Shown here: positions 23,886 to 31,216 of the stretch, piece after piece
Position numbering within the stretch: the stretch's first letter is position 1
Layout: the number at the start of each line of letters is the position of its first letter
Program-made: the position numbers and the translations under genes
Assembly (NCBI RefSeq): GCF_013415885.1
Contig: NZ_CP058910.1
Location: forward strand, 3,534,001-3,598,000
Direction: 5' to 3'
Source of the DNA: Halosimplex rubrum
GTDB taxonomy: Archaea > Halobacteriota > Halobacteria > Halobacteriales > Haloarculaceae
DNA: 64,000 nucleotides
Notes under the pieces: model-generated
The model's input: only the letters and a program-made list of their open reading frames with translations
Database searches by the model: none
Told to the model about the DNA's origin: nothing

Positions 23886-24188
23886 TCAGTCCCAGGTGAC
23901 CCAGGCGAGAAAGAGGATAGCGGCGAGTTCGAGGATCTGGACGAACGTCATGGCGCGGCCGGCGACGGGGGCGGCCGAGCGCAACAGCGTCGCCACCTGC
24001 GGGTCGATCACGTAGTAGTAGACCGACAGGCAGTTCTCGGCGAGCAACAGGAGGCCGAAGACGAGCAGCCCCAGCGGATGCTTCGACCGGAACTCCAGAT
24101 AGTTACGGGCCCAGATGCCGACGAGCGCGACCAGCAGGACGACGTTCAGGGTCGCGGCCGCGCTCGCGGCGTCCAGCCAGAGACTCAT
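23886..24188 (-). CDS. Three-helix membrane protein paired with a winged-helix regulator
   Basis: The 100-residue protein has hydrophobic segments at about 9-28 (AAATLNVVLLVALVGIWARN), 38-60 (PLGLLVFGLLLLAENCLSVYYY) and 77-98 (GRAMTFVQILELAAILFLAW). It resembles a haloarchaeal family (DUF7521, from memory) that often follows a small winged-helix gene, as here. The gap to that gene is 55 bases on the same strand. A role as the regulator's sensor or target is only suggested by the pairing. Confidence 0.78.
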   Translation of the reverse strand: MSLWLDAASAAATLNVVLLVALVGIWARNYLEFRSKHPLGLLVFGLLLLAENCLSVYYYVIDPQVATLLRSAAPVAGRAMTFVQILELAAILFLAWVTWD

Positions 24189-24243
24189 CCGTTCCTCCCT
24201 TGTCCGCGCCGCCGAATATACGTGTTCCTAATTTCGACCATAC

Positions 24244-24519
24244 TCACTCGACCCGTTCGAAGATCCGCTCGACTGTCTCCCAGTTGGCCCGAACCCGGTC
24301 GGTCGGCAGGTAGACGGCCCCGTAGTCGTCGCCGCTCTTGTCGACGATGTCGTTGTCCAGCAACACGTCGAGGTGGTGCCTGACGGTCTTGTAGTCCAGA
24401 TCGAGGTCGTCCGCCAGCTGGTGGGCGTTGCGGGGCCGCTCGTCGATCGCCTGGAGGATCCTGATCCGGTTTCGCCCCCCGCGCGTCCCGGTGAGCACGT
24501 ACCACAGGGTCCCCTCCAT
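24244..24519 (-). CDS. ArsR-type winged-helix transcriptional regulator
   Basis: The 91-residue DNA-binding protein begins MEGTLWYVLTGTRGGRNRIRI. The helix-turn-helix reads RNAHQLADDLDLDYKTVRHHLDVLLDND, in the pattern of haloarchaeal small winged-helix proteins. No metal-binding Cys are present, so it is not a classical ArsR metal sensor. The frame is open to 24624, but the start at 24519 matches the family N-terminus (WYVLTGTRGG). The membrane gene at 23886 lies downstream in the same transcript. Confidence 0.85.
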   Translation of the reverse strand: MEGTLWYVLTGTRGGRNRIRILQAIDERPRNAHQLADDLDLDYKTVRHHLDVLLDNDIVDKSGDDYGAVYLPTDRVRANWETVERIFERVE

Positions 24520-24620
24520 TACCAGTCCGCTACGGAGCGGACGCCGTAAGCGTACCGGAGTCGGCGACGCTCGGGCGGTCCCGTCGCCGGTGTCGACGCG
24601 GACGGCACCCCGGTCGTCGC

Positions 24621-25208
24621 TCACTTCGGAACCGCGTCCGTCCCGCCGCTCTCGACGATGTCCGGCGTCTCGCCCCTGACGATCCCCTCCAGTCGCTCCG
24701 TCTCGATCCCGATCGACTCGCGCTCCGCCGCGAGGCGCTCCTCGACGCGACGGTAGGCCTCGCTGTCGGCGAGTTCCGCCTCGCCGTGGTTGGCCTCGAG
24801 CGTCGCCTTCTTCGAGGCGAGCGCGAGGAACCGCCTGAGCGCGTCGTCGTAGGTTGCCCGACGCCGCATCTCCTCGACGACGGCGACCAGCTCCGGCCGA
24901 CCGACCGGCTTGACGACGTACTCGTCGAACGGCAGGTCGACGACGTCGACCGTCGGGTCGACCGCCGTCACCATCACGACCCGGCAGTCGAGGGCCCGCT
25001 CCTCGATCCGGGCGAGCACCTCGTCGCCGGACAGTCCGGGCATCCGCCGGTCGAGCAGGACCACCTCGACCGCGGGTCCGAGCGCGTCCAGCGCCGCCTC
25101 GCCGTCGTAGACGGCCTCGACCGCGTACTCGTCGGCCAGGAACGCCGCGTACGTGTCCGCGATGACCCGGTTGTCGTCGACGACCAGTACCGTCGGCTCC
25201 CCCGTCAT
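24621..25208 (-). CDS. HalX-type response regulator
   Basis: The 195-residue protein has an N-terminal receiver domain (about 5-120): VLVVDDNRVIAD with the acidic pair, LLDRRMPGLSG with the phosphoacceptor Asp, MVTAVDP and VVKPVGRPEL with the conserved Lys. The C-terminal helical region (RRATYDDALRRFLALASKKATLEA) matches the HalX domain. No DNA-binding domain is seen. No histidine kinase is adjacent; one lies at 59420. The open frame runs upstream to 25412, but no other Met or family-like sequence supports a longer start. Confidence 0.92.
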   Translation of the reverse strand: MTGEPTVLVVDDNRVIADTYAAFLADEYAVEAVYDGEAALDALGPAVEVVLLDRRMPGLSGDEVLARIEERALDCRVVMVTAVDPTVDVVDLPFDEYVVKPVGRPELVAVVEEMRRRATYDDALRRFLALASKKATLEANHGEAELADSEAYRRVEERLAAERESIGIETERLEGIVRGETPDIVESGGTDAVPK

Positions 25209-25671
25209 CGCCGACTCCGCTCCCCGACCCCCATCGCTCCGCCCTCGCGCGGCTTCTCGGGTCTCATCGAGCGATCTTTCGCCAGTTCTCGCAAATAGGT
25301 TGTCCCCCCGTTCACAGAACTGATATCCGAAGCCGAGACCGAGACTCCGCCTAGAACGACCAGTGCCGGAACATCTGCGACCGCCCGGGAAATATATAAT
25401 ATTAAAAACCAACCAAAATCAATTTCGATATTTGCTGCGCAATCTTTATCATGCACCGGGGGCTATCAATAGGTGCGGCACCAGTTCGGTGCCAACCCAC
25501 CCACCCACCCCCACACCCACCCCACCTTTCTGCGGGAGTTACCGGCCGAGCGACGGCACTGTCGACCTGTAACGACGGCACCGACGAGCGACGGCGCCTC
25601 GACGAGCGTCGCGCGCGGCCGCTCGGTGTTGTGTCGAAACCCCTGAGTAGCGAGTCGCTGTACGGGACGAT
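25209..25671. other. Intergenic region with AT-rich promoter patch
   Basis: These 463 bases hold no supported gene. An AT-rich patch at 25388-25450 (ATATATAATATTAAAAACC and following) is the strongest promoter-like DNA here and could serve the HalX gene with a leader of about 150 bases, or a forward transcript. A CCACCCACCC-type C-rich run lies at 25494-25528. An open frame from 25451 is Pro/Arg-rich and not credible. Confidence 0.5.
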
Positions 25672-25863
25672 ATGGTATCGGCAGCCACCGCCGTTCTCGC
25701 CCTGCTGACCGGTTTTCTGACCGGTGCAGTCTTTCGATTTCTGAACGTCCCGATCCCCGCGCCCCCGAACGTGGCCGGTATCCTCGGGATCGTCGGGATC
25801 TACCTGGGGTACGTCGTCCTCGGCCACTTCGACGTGGGCGTCGACCTGCTCAGTTACATCTAA
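25672..25863 (+). CDS. XapX-type small membrane protein
   Basis: The 63-residue protein has two membrane helices, about 5-22 (ATAVLALLTGFLTGAVFRF) and 35-52 (VAGILGIVGIYLGYVVLG). The motif FRFLNVPIPAPPNVAGILGIVGIYLGY, given here by its key parts FLNVPIPAPP and GIVGIYLG, is the XapX signature. Family members lie near xanthosine transport genes in some bacteria, but none are present here, so the role is unknown. Confidence 0.85.
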   Translation: MVSAATAVLALLTGFLTGAVFRFLNVPIPAPPNVAGILGIVGIYLGYVVLGHFDVGVDLLSYI

Positions 25864-25905
25864 CCGGAGCGAACGCGCGGCGACGAACGGAGACGGGGCG
25901 AGCGG

Positions 25906-27333
25906 TCAGTCGTCGGCCGAGGAGTGGCCGACCGCCGGCCGCTCGACCTCCCGGTCGGTCTGCTCGCCCTCGATGTCGTAGGGGTACTCCCCGGTGACAC
26001 AGCCGAGACAGAGGTCGGAATCGGACTTGCCGAGCGCGGCGGCGACCGCCTCGATAGAGAGATACGACAGCGAGTCGGCCTGGATCTCCTCGCGGATATC
26101 GTCGACGGACCTGTCCGCCGCGATGAGCTCCTCGCGGCTCGCCATGTCGATGCCCATGTAGCAGGGCGCGACGATCGGCGGCGCGCCGATGCGGACGTGG
26201 ACCTCCTCGGCGCCGGCCTCGTAGAGCAACTCGACCAGTTGCGAGGAGGTCGTCCCGCGGACGATGGAGTCGTCGATGACGGTGACGGTCTTGCCCTCGA
26301 CGGTGGACTTGATCGGGTTGAGCTTCAGGCGGACGGCGCGCTCGCGCTCGTCCTGGGTCGGCATGATGAACGTTCGACCGACGTACCGATTCTTCATCAG
26401 CCCCTCGGCGAAGTCGACGCCCTCGGGAGCCGCGTCGGCGTAGCCCGAGGCGAACGCCCGCCCCGAGTCGGGAACGGGCATCACTACGTCGGTCTCGATG
26501 CCCGACTCCTCCCACAGCGCGCCGCCCAGGTCCCGCCGGACCTCGTAGACGAGTTCGTCGTCGATGACGGAATCCGGGCGGGCGAAGTAGACGTGCTCGA
26601 AGAAGCAGTGGGCGGTCTGCTCGGTCTCGACGAGCTGGTAGGTGTCGAAGCCGCTGCCGTCGTCGTGGAGGACGACCAGTTCGCCCGGTCGCACGTCGCG
26701 GACGAGTTCGCCGTCCAGCGTGTCGATGGCGGCGCTCTCCGAGGCGAGGACGTAGCCGTCGTCGAGTTCGCCGATACACAACGGCCGGTTCCCCTGTGGG
26801 TCGCGGACGCCCAGCACCGTCTCGTCGTGGGTGATCGTCAGCGAGTAGGAGCCGTGGATGCGGCTCATCGTTCGCTTGACCGCCCGGACCAGGTCCTCTT
26901 CGAGGAGGTTCCGGGCCAGATCGTGAGCGATGACCTCCGTGTCCCCGTCGGAGGTGAAGGCGTGACCCAGCGCGGCGAGTTCCTCGCGGATCTCGTCGGT
27001 GTTGATCAGGTTCCCGTTGTGCGCGAGCCCGAGCGACCCGCTCTTGAATGAGACCGAAAACGGCTGGGCACAGCAGTTGTTGACCGACCCCGACGTGGGG
27101 TAGCGGACGTGGCCGATGCCGTTGGAGCCGTTCAGCGAGTCTAAGTCGTCCTCGTCGAACGCGTCGCCCACCAGTCCCATCTCGACGTGCTCGTACTGCT
27201 GGAAGCCGTCGTGGGTGACGATCCCGGCCGACTCCTGGCCGCGGTGCTGGAGGGCGTAGAGCGAATAGTAGAGGGGGCGGGCGACGTCTCGGTCGGCGGT
27301 GGAGATGCCGACAACGCCGCACTTCTCGTGCAT
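25906..27333 (-). CDS. purF: Amidophosphoribosyltransferase
   Basis: This enzyme catalyses the first committed step of purine synthesis, transferring ammonia from glutamine to PRPP. The 475-residue protein begins MHEKCGVVGIS; C5 would be the N-terminal nucleophile after removal of a four-residue propeptide, as in other PurF. The glutaminase domain includes LQHRGQESAGI and GNRPLC. The phosphoribosyltransferase domain carries the PRPP loop VIDDSIVRGTTS. Cys residues in PCYMGIDM and CLGCVTGEYP are compatible with the Fe-S cluster of this class. It is the last gene of the LSm-L37e-purF operon. Confidence 0.95.
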   Translation of the reverse strand: MHEKCGVVGISTADRDVARPLYYSLYALQHRGQESAGIVTHDGFQQYEHVEMGLVGDAFDEDDLDSLNGSNGIGHVRYPTSGSVNNCCAQPFSVSFKSGSLGLAHNGNLINTDEIREELAALGHAFTSDGDTEVIAHDLARNLLEEDLVRAVKRTMSRIHGSYSLTITHDETVLGVRDPQGNRPLCIGELDDGYVLASESAAIDTLDGELVRDVRPGELVVLHDDGSGFDTYQLVETEQTAHCFFEHVYFARPDSVIDDELVYEVRRDLGGALWEESGIETDVVMPVPDSGRAFASGYADAAPEGVDFAEGLMKNRYVGRTFIMPTQDERERAVRLKLNPIKSTVEGKTVTVIDDSIVRGTTSSQLVELLYEAGAEEVHVRIGAPPIVAPCYMGIDMASREELIAADRSVDDIREEIQADSLSYLSIEAVAAALGKSDSDLCLGCVTGEYPYDIEGEQTDREVERPAVGHSSADD

Positions 27334-27336
27334 TCC

Positions 27337-27510
27337 TTACTCGCCCGCTTTGTCCTGCCAGGCGTAGTCCCGTCGCTTGGCCGACTTGCCGAACCCGCAG
27401 GACGCACAGACTTTGTTCTTCGAGTGATACGATTTCTCACCGCACCGGCGACACTTGACGTGTGTCGTGGTGTTTTTCTTCCCCTGACTCGGGGTTCCTG
27501 CACCAGTCAT
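27337..27510 (-). CDS. rpl37e: 50S ribosomal protein L37e
   Basis: The 57-residue basic zinc protein of the large ribosomal subunit has knuckles C20/C23 ([10 protein letters not shown]) and C35/C38 ([13 protein letters not shown]). The N-terminus [19 protein letters not shown] and the end DYAWQ are typical of archaeal and eukaryotic L37e. Its ATG overlaps the stop of the LSm gene (ATGA), and purF starts three bases after its stop. Confidence 0.96.
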   Translation of the reverse strand: MTGAGTPSQGKKNTTTHVKCRRCGEKSYHSKNKVCASCGFGKSAKRRDYAWQDKAGE

Positions 27511-27692
27511 GGGTTGATCGAGACGACGTTGTCGCCGCGTATAATCGTTGTGTCTTGGTCGTCTTCGAGGACCAGATTCATGTGCTGGTCGTATCCCGAG
27601 AGGTCGCCGACGTACTCCTCGCCGCCCTTCAGACGAACCGTGACCTCCTCGCCGAGCGACGCCTCCAGCACGTCCAGCGGTCGTCCACTCAT
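27507..27692 (-). CDS. LSm (Sm-like) RNA-binding protein
   Basis: The 61-residue protein is a minimal archaeal Sm protein forming a ring that binds U-rich RNA. Sm1 is visible as [28 protein letters not shown], whose key part is DQHMNLVL, and Sm2 as [10 protein letters not shown]. The Asn in HMNLVL is the RNA-contact residue. The start at 27692 is supported by a TATA-like element 27 bases upstream and excludes the open frame running to 27845. It is the first gene of the operon with rpl37e, a conserved archaeal pairing. Confidence 0.95.
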   Translation of the reverse strand: MSGRPLDVLEASLGEEVTVRLKGGEEYVGDLSGYDQHMNLVLEDDQDTTIIRGDNVVSINP

Positions 27693-27714
27693 ACCCGAAC
27701 TGCCTGTCGTCGCG

Positions 27715-27724
27715 TGCATAAACG
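27715..27724 (-). promoter_or_regulatory. TATA-like element of the LSm-L37e-purF operon
   Basis: The reverse strand reads CGTTTATGC, centred 27 bases before the LSm start codon, predicting a leaderless transcript. Confidence 0.5.
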
Positions 27725-27801
27725 TACCGCTTGCCCAATCGCCCCACAGACCGGCCCACTCCGCAGTGCTGACCCGGCCCGCTCGGAGCGACACGCCCCC
27801 T

Positions 27802-28866
27802 TCAGAGCCCCACGTCGAACGGCGCGTGCGAGTCGGCCACGGCACCGACCGCGCCCAGGAGGTCCGCCATCGCGTCCAGGTCCTCGGCGTCGATCACCTC
27901 GACCGGCGTGTGCATGTACCGGTTGGGCAGCCCGAGGTTCAGCGCCGGCGTCCCGCCTCTGGCGGTGTAGAAGGCGTCCGCGTCGGTGCCCGTTCGGGAC
28001 CCGGTCGCCTGAAGCTGCACGTCGATCCCCTCTCCGTCGGCCACTTCGCGCACGGCCGTGACCAGCGCCGGATGGTTCGCGCTCCCGCGTGCCACTACGG
28101 GACCCTCGCCGAGTTCGACGCCGGTCGACTTCTTCCCCGGGACGCCCGGCGAGTCCGTCGCGTGGGTCACGTCGCAGGCGATCACCGCGTCGGGGTCGAG
28201 ATCGAACCCGACCATCTCCGCGCCCCGGAGCCCGACCTCCTCCTGGACCGTGCTGACCGCGTACACCGTCGCGTCGGCCCCCGCCTCGACCGCTCGCCGC
28301 AGCCCCTCGGCGGCCGCCCAGATCCCGACCCGATTGTCCATCCCGCGGGCGGTCAGCCGGCCGTCTTCTAACTCCCGGACCCGCTGTGCGAAGGTGACCG
28401 GGTCGCCCACCTCGACCAGTTCCTCGGCGTCTTCGCCCTCGGCGACCCCGATGTCGACGGACTGCTCGACGATGTCCGGCGCTTCGCCGTCGTCGCCGTC
28501 CCGGAGGTGGATCGCGGTCTGGCCGACGACGCCCTCGACCGGACCGTCGTCGGTGTGGACCGTGACGTGCTGGCCCTGGGTGACCGTCTTGTCCGACCCA
28601 CCGACCCGGCCGATCGTCAGGAAGCCGTCGTCGGTGACCTCGCGGACGATGAACCCGATCTCGTCGCCGTGGCCCGCGAACGCGATCGACGCGTCGGCGT
28701 CGCCGCCCTCGTGGACCGCGACCGCGTTGCCGTACTCGTCGACGCGCACGTCGTCGGCGAACGATTCGACGTAGTCGACCCACACGCGCTGGCCCGGCAC
28801 CTCGTAGCCCGACGGGCTCGCCGTCGCGAGCAGGTCGTCCAGGAACTGCCTGCGTTCGTGCTCCAT
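27802..28866 (-). CDS. M42 family metallopeptidase (TET-like aminopeptidase)
   Basis: The 354-residue dinuclear-metal aminopeptidase belongs to the family that forms tetrahedral dodecamers degrading peptides released by the proteasome. Metal and catalytic motifs are AGHGDEIGF, RGMDNRVG, VQEEVGLRGA (catalytic Glu) and ACDVTHATD, with a last His in NRYMHTPVEV. The N-terminus FLDDLLATASPSGYE is typical. The start at 28866 is the first Met of the fold. An inverted repeat lies between its probable TATA box and the start codon. Confidence 0.94.
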   Translation of the reverse strand: MEHERRQFLDDLLATASPSGYEVPGQRVWVDYVESFADDVRVDEYGNAVAVHEGGDADASIAFAGHGDEIGFIVREVTDDGFLTIGRVGGSDKTVTQGQHVTVHTDDGPVEGVVGQTAIHLRDGDDGEAPDIVEQSVDIGVAEGEDAEELVEVGDPVTFAQRVRELEDGRLTARGMDNRVGIWAAAEGLRRAVEAGADATVYAVSTVQEEVGLRGAEMVGFDLDPDAVIACDVTHATDSPGVPGKKSTGVELGEGPVVARGSANHPALVTAVREVADGEGIDVQLQATGSRTGTDADAFYTARGGTPALNLGLPNRYMHTPVEVIDAEDLDAMADLLGAVGAVADSHAPFDVGL

Positions 28867-28873
28867 GCGGAGG

Positions 28874-28887
28874 CGTTCGTGCGAACG
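28874..28887. promoter_or_regulatory. Inverted repeat CGTTCG-TG-CGAACG before the M42 gene
   Basis: A perfect 6-bp palindrome lies 8-21 bases upstream of the start codon. A TATA-like GATTCAAGC on the reverse strand is further upstream. The site is where a repressor would act. Confidence 0.35.
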
Positions 28888-28935
28888 TGCTTGAATCGTG
28901 CGCCTGACGACCGGACGGGCGAAACCTTTTCCCGC

Positions 28936-28956
28936 ATAAATTCACTATAAATTCAC
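28936..28956 (+). promoter_or_regulatory. Two 10-bp direct repeats abutting the vapB start codon
   Basis: ATAAATTCAC occurs at 28936-28945 and 28947-28956, 11 bases apart, with the second copy ending at the base before the ATG. The spacing is one DNA turn. Type II antitoxins usually bind repeats in their own promoter, so this is a candidate autoregulatory operator. Confidence 0.5.
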
Positions 28957-29157
28957 ATGAGCAGAACGTCGATCCCCGTCGATTCCGAGACGAAGGAACG
29001 GCTGGACGGGCTGAAGCGGGACGACGAGACCTGGGACGAGTTCCTCACGCGAGTCACGAGCGACGAGGAACCGATGACACCGGGAGTGTGGACGGACGAG
29101 CAGGCCGACGAGGCGATGGAGCGCCTCCGAGACGGACGGGACCGGACGGCCGAATGA
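28957..29157 (+). CDS. VapB-like antitoxin, ribbon-helix-helix type
   Basis: The 66-residue acidic protein starts MSRTSIPVDSETKERLDGLK, with a short strand followed by two helices as in ribbon-helix-helix DNA-binding antitoxins. The C-terminal half (GVWTDEQADEAMERLRDG) would wrap the toxin. Its stop overlaps the toxin start codon (ATGA). The paired PIN toxin and the operator-like repeats upstream support the assignment. Confidence 0.82.
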   Translation: MSRTSIPVDSETKERLDGLKRDDETWDEFLTRVTSDEEPMTPGVWTDEQADEAMERLRDGRDRTAE

Positions 29158-29543
29158 CGTTTCTCGACACCTCGGCGATCATCCAGTATCTGCGCGGCGA
29201 CACGGCGGTTCGCGAGCACATCGAGGGGCGTGAACCGTGGCTCACCTCGACGATCTGTGTCTTCGAAGTCATCGACGGGCGCCTCGGGAGCGGATCCAGC
29301 GACATCGTCGACATCCGTCAGGACTTCGCGGGCGTTCAGGCGCTCGATCTGAACGAATCGATCGCGATCGAAGCGGCGCGACTGCAGGACGAACTGCTGA
29401 ACGACGGCGACCGGCTCGCGACGGCCGACCTGTTGATCGCAGCGACAGCTCGTTCGACCGGTGACGAACTGGTGGTTGCCGACGGCGACTTCGAAACCGA
29501 CGCCCTCGAAGACGTGATGCAGGTGACCAATCTGCGCCGCTGA
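29154..29543 (+). CDS. VapC-like toxin, PIN-domain ribonuclease
   Basis: The 129-residue protein starts MTFLDTSAIIQYLRGD, with D5 as the first metal-binding acid of the PIN domain. CVFEVIDGRL provides the conserved Glu. The LATADLLIAATARSTGDELV segment holds the later Asp, and VVADGDFE the last acids. VapC toxins cleave tRNA or rRNA. All active-site acids seem present, so it is probably functional. Confidence 0.9.
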   Translation: MTFLDTSAIIQYLRGDTAVREHIEGREPWLTSTICVFEVIDGRLGSGSSDIVDIRQDFAGVQALDLNESIAIEAARLQDELLNDGDRLATADLLIAATARSTGDELVVADGDFETDALEDVMQVTNLRR

Positions 29544-29572
29544 CGGGCCGAAATCAGCCGTCTCCTCCGCCC

Positions 29573-30700
29573 CTACCACGACGTGATCTCGGCGTCCCGC
29601 AGCGGGCGGTCGAGCGGGACCGACACCTGCCCGCCGGTGTAGTGCGAGAGGTAGAACCCGACGATGATCTCTAGCGAGCGAGTCGCCTCGCGCCCGGTCG
29701 AGCGGTTCTCGGCCGTCCCATCGAGCAGTTCTTCGACGTGGCGGGCGGCGTTGGGGAACGCCCGCTCGTAGTCGTCGTCCCAGGTCCAGGCGCCCTCGAT
29801 GCCGTACTCGGCCAGGTTTGCCTCGACGTGGTCGCCACCTTCGAGCCGCCAGTAGCGCCACTCCCCGTCGTCGTTGTTGAGGTAGAGCTTCCCCTCGGTC
29901 CCGACGAACTGCATCGTCATCGACGAGTCGGCACGCGGGATCGTGCAGTCGACCGTGGCGAACGTGCCGTCGTCCAGCACGACGAAGCCGCCGCCGCCGG
30001 CGTCGTCGACGGCCGGGGGGCCGCCGCCGCTCCCGTCGTCCGCCTCCAGCGAGTCGACGGCCTCGTTCTCGCCGGTGATGTACCCCGAGACGCGTTCGGC
30101 GCGGGCGTCCAGCAGCGAGACGAGCATGTCCAGCAGGTGCGTCGAGTTCCGCAACAGCTCCATCCGGAACTGCATCGACACCGAGTGTACGTCCCCGAGG
30201 ATCCCCTCCTCGGCCACGAGTTCGCGCAGCCGCTCCTGTTTTTCGGTGAACCGGAACGAGTGGTTGACGAGCAGTTCGGTGTCGCGCTCCTCGCACACCT
30301 CGACCATCTCCTCGGCGTCGGTCACCGAGGCGGCGACGGGTTTCTCGCACCAGATCACGTCCGGATCCGCCGCCGAGCGGGCCGCGTCGACGACGTGGTC
30401 GCGGTGGAGAAAGGAGGGCGTACACACCGAGACGGCGTCCAGGTCCTCGGCGTCGAGCATCGCCTCGTGGCCGACGTAGCGGCGCTCGGGGGGGATCTCC
30501 CAGGCGTCGCCGAACCGGTCAAGTTTGGCCTCGTCAACGTCGGCGACCGCGACGAGTTCGATATCGTCGGTCGCCGCGTAGCCGCCGGCGTGACTGGCCG
30601 TGAACTTCTTCTCACCGATGTCTTCCTCGTCGTGCATCCCGAGGATGCCGAGGCCGGCGATGCCCCCGGCCCCGACGATGCCAGCGCGATATGTCGCCAT
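29573..30700 (-). CDS. Gfo/Idh/MocA family oxidoreductase (second copy)
   Basis: The 375-residue NAD(P)-dependent oxidoreductase begins MATYRAGIVGAGGIAGLGIL with the Rossmann GxGGIAG. LVAVADVDEAKL is the second strand, and WCEKPVAASVTDAEEM carries the EKP motif. HSFRFTEKQE follows. A Gly/Asp-rich insertion (DDGSGGGPPAVDDAGGGG) interrupts the C-terminal domain around residues 220-240. GTEGKLYLNNDDGEW is the usual beta-strand motif. It is only distantly like the copy at 11261. The substrate is unknown; the window also holds an enolase-superfamily sugar-acid dehydratase, but not adjacent. Confidence 0.92.
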   Translation of the reverse strand: MATYRAGIVGAGGIAGLGILGMHDEEDIGEKKFTASHAGGYAATDDIELVAVADVDEAKLDRFGDAWEIPPERRYVGHEAMLDAEDLDAVSVCTPSFLHRDHVVDAARSAADPDVIWCEKPVAASVTDAEEMVEVCEERDTELLVNHSFRFTEKQERLRELVAEEGILGDVHSVSMQFRMELLRNSTHLLDMLVSLLDARAERVSGYITGENEAVDSLEADDGSGGGPPAVDDAGGGGFVVLDDGTFATVDCTIPRADSSMTMQFVGTEGKLYLNNDDGEWRYWRLEGGDHVEANLAEYGIEGAWTWDDDYERAFPNAARHVEELLDGTAENRSTGREATRSLEIIVGFYLSHYTGGQVSVPLDRPLRDAEITSW

Positions 30701-30763
30701 ACCTACCGCATGAAGCGGGGGGGTCTTGGCTGTTGCCCGGCGACCCGTCGGCTCGACGCGCTG

Positions 30764-31216
30764 TCAACAGGAGTCGTCGTGGTCGGTCAGGTCCGACAGG
30801 GTCGTCGCGGCGTCGAGATCCCCGAGCGTACAGTACCACGCGCCGCGCAGCCCGCGCAGGTCGTTCTCGATCGGGTTCGCCAGCCGTTCGAGTTCCCCCA
30901 GTTCGAAGACGACGACTGCGTCGGTGTCGACGAACGGGTCGATCGTCGCCGTCCAGTCGCGGTCGGACAGCGGTCCGGGTTCACCCCGGCGCTGGTCGAC
31001 CCGCTCGACCACGCCGGCGACGTGGGTCACCGCCGAGACGGGCGCGGTACGGTAGAAGGCCATGTAGTCGAACGGCTCGTCGGTCCGGTCGTACGACGCC
31101 GGTGCCGGGTAGAACCCCTCGCGACAGCGCTCGAACGTCGCCGGCCGCGTCGCGACGACGCAGACGCGGGCCTCGGGGTCGGCCCCCGCGAACACCGACC
31201 CCTCACCGTCGGTCAT
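30764..31216 (-). CDS. Unknown protein coupled to photolyase
   Basis: The 150-residue protein starts at an ATG overlapping the stop codon of the photolyase gene (ATGA), so it is translationally coupled. Strands such as EARVCVVATRPATFERC and FDYMAFYRTAPVSAVTHVAGVVE give a mixed alpha/beta, possibly PUA/EVE-like look, but I do not recognise a family with confidence. The C-terminus reads LTDHDDSC. No signal or membrane segment is present. Coupling suggests a role in DNA repair or light response. Confidence 0.75.
   Translation of the reverse strand: MTDGEGSVFAGADPEARVCVVATRPATFERCREGFYPAPASYDRTDEPFDYMAFYRTAPVSAVTHVAGVVERVDQRRGEPGPLSDRDWTATIDPFVDTDAVVVFELGELERLANPIENDLRGLRGAWYCTLGDLDAATTLSDLTDHDDSC

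Noticed and set aside
25451-25708. Forward open frame upstream of the XapX gene
   Set aside because: It is rich in His, Pro and Arg, overlaps the XapX start and has no family resemblance.
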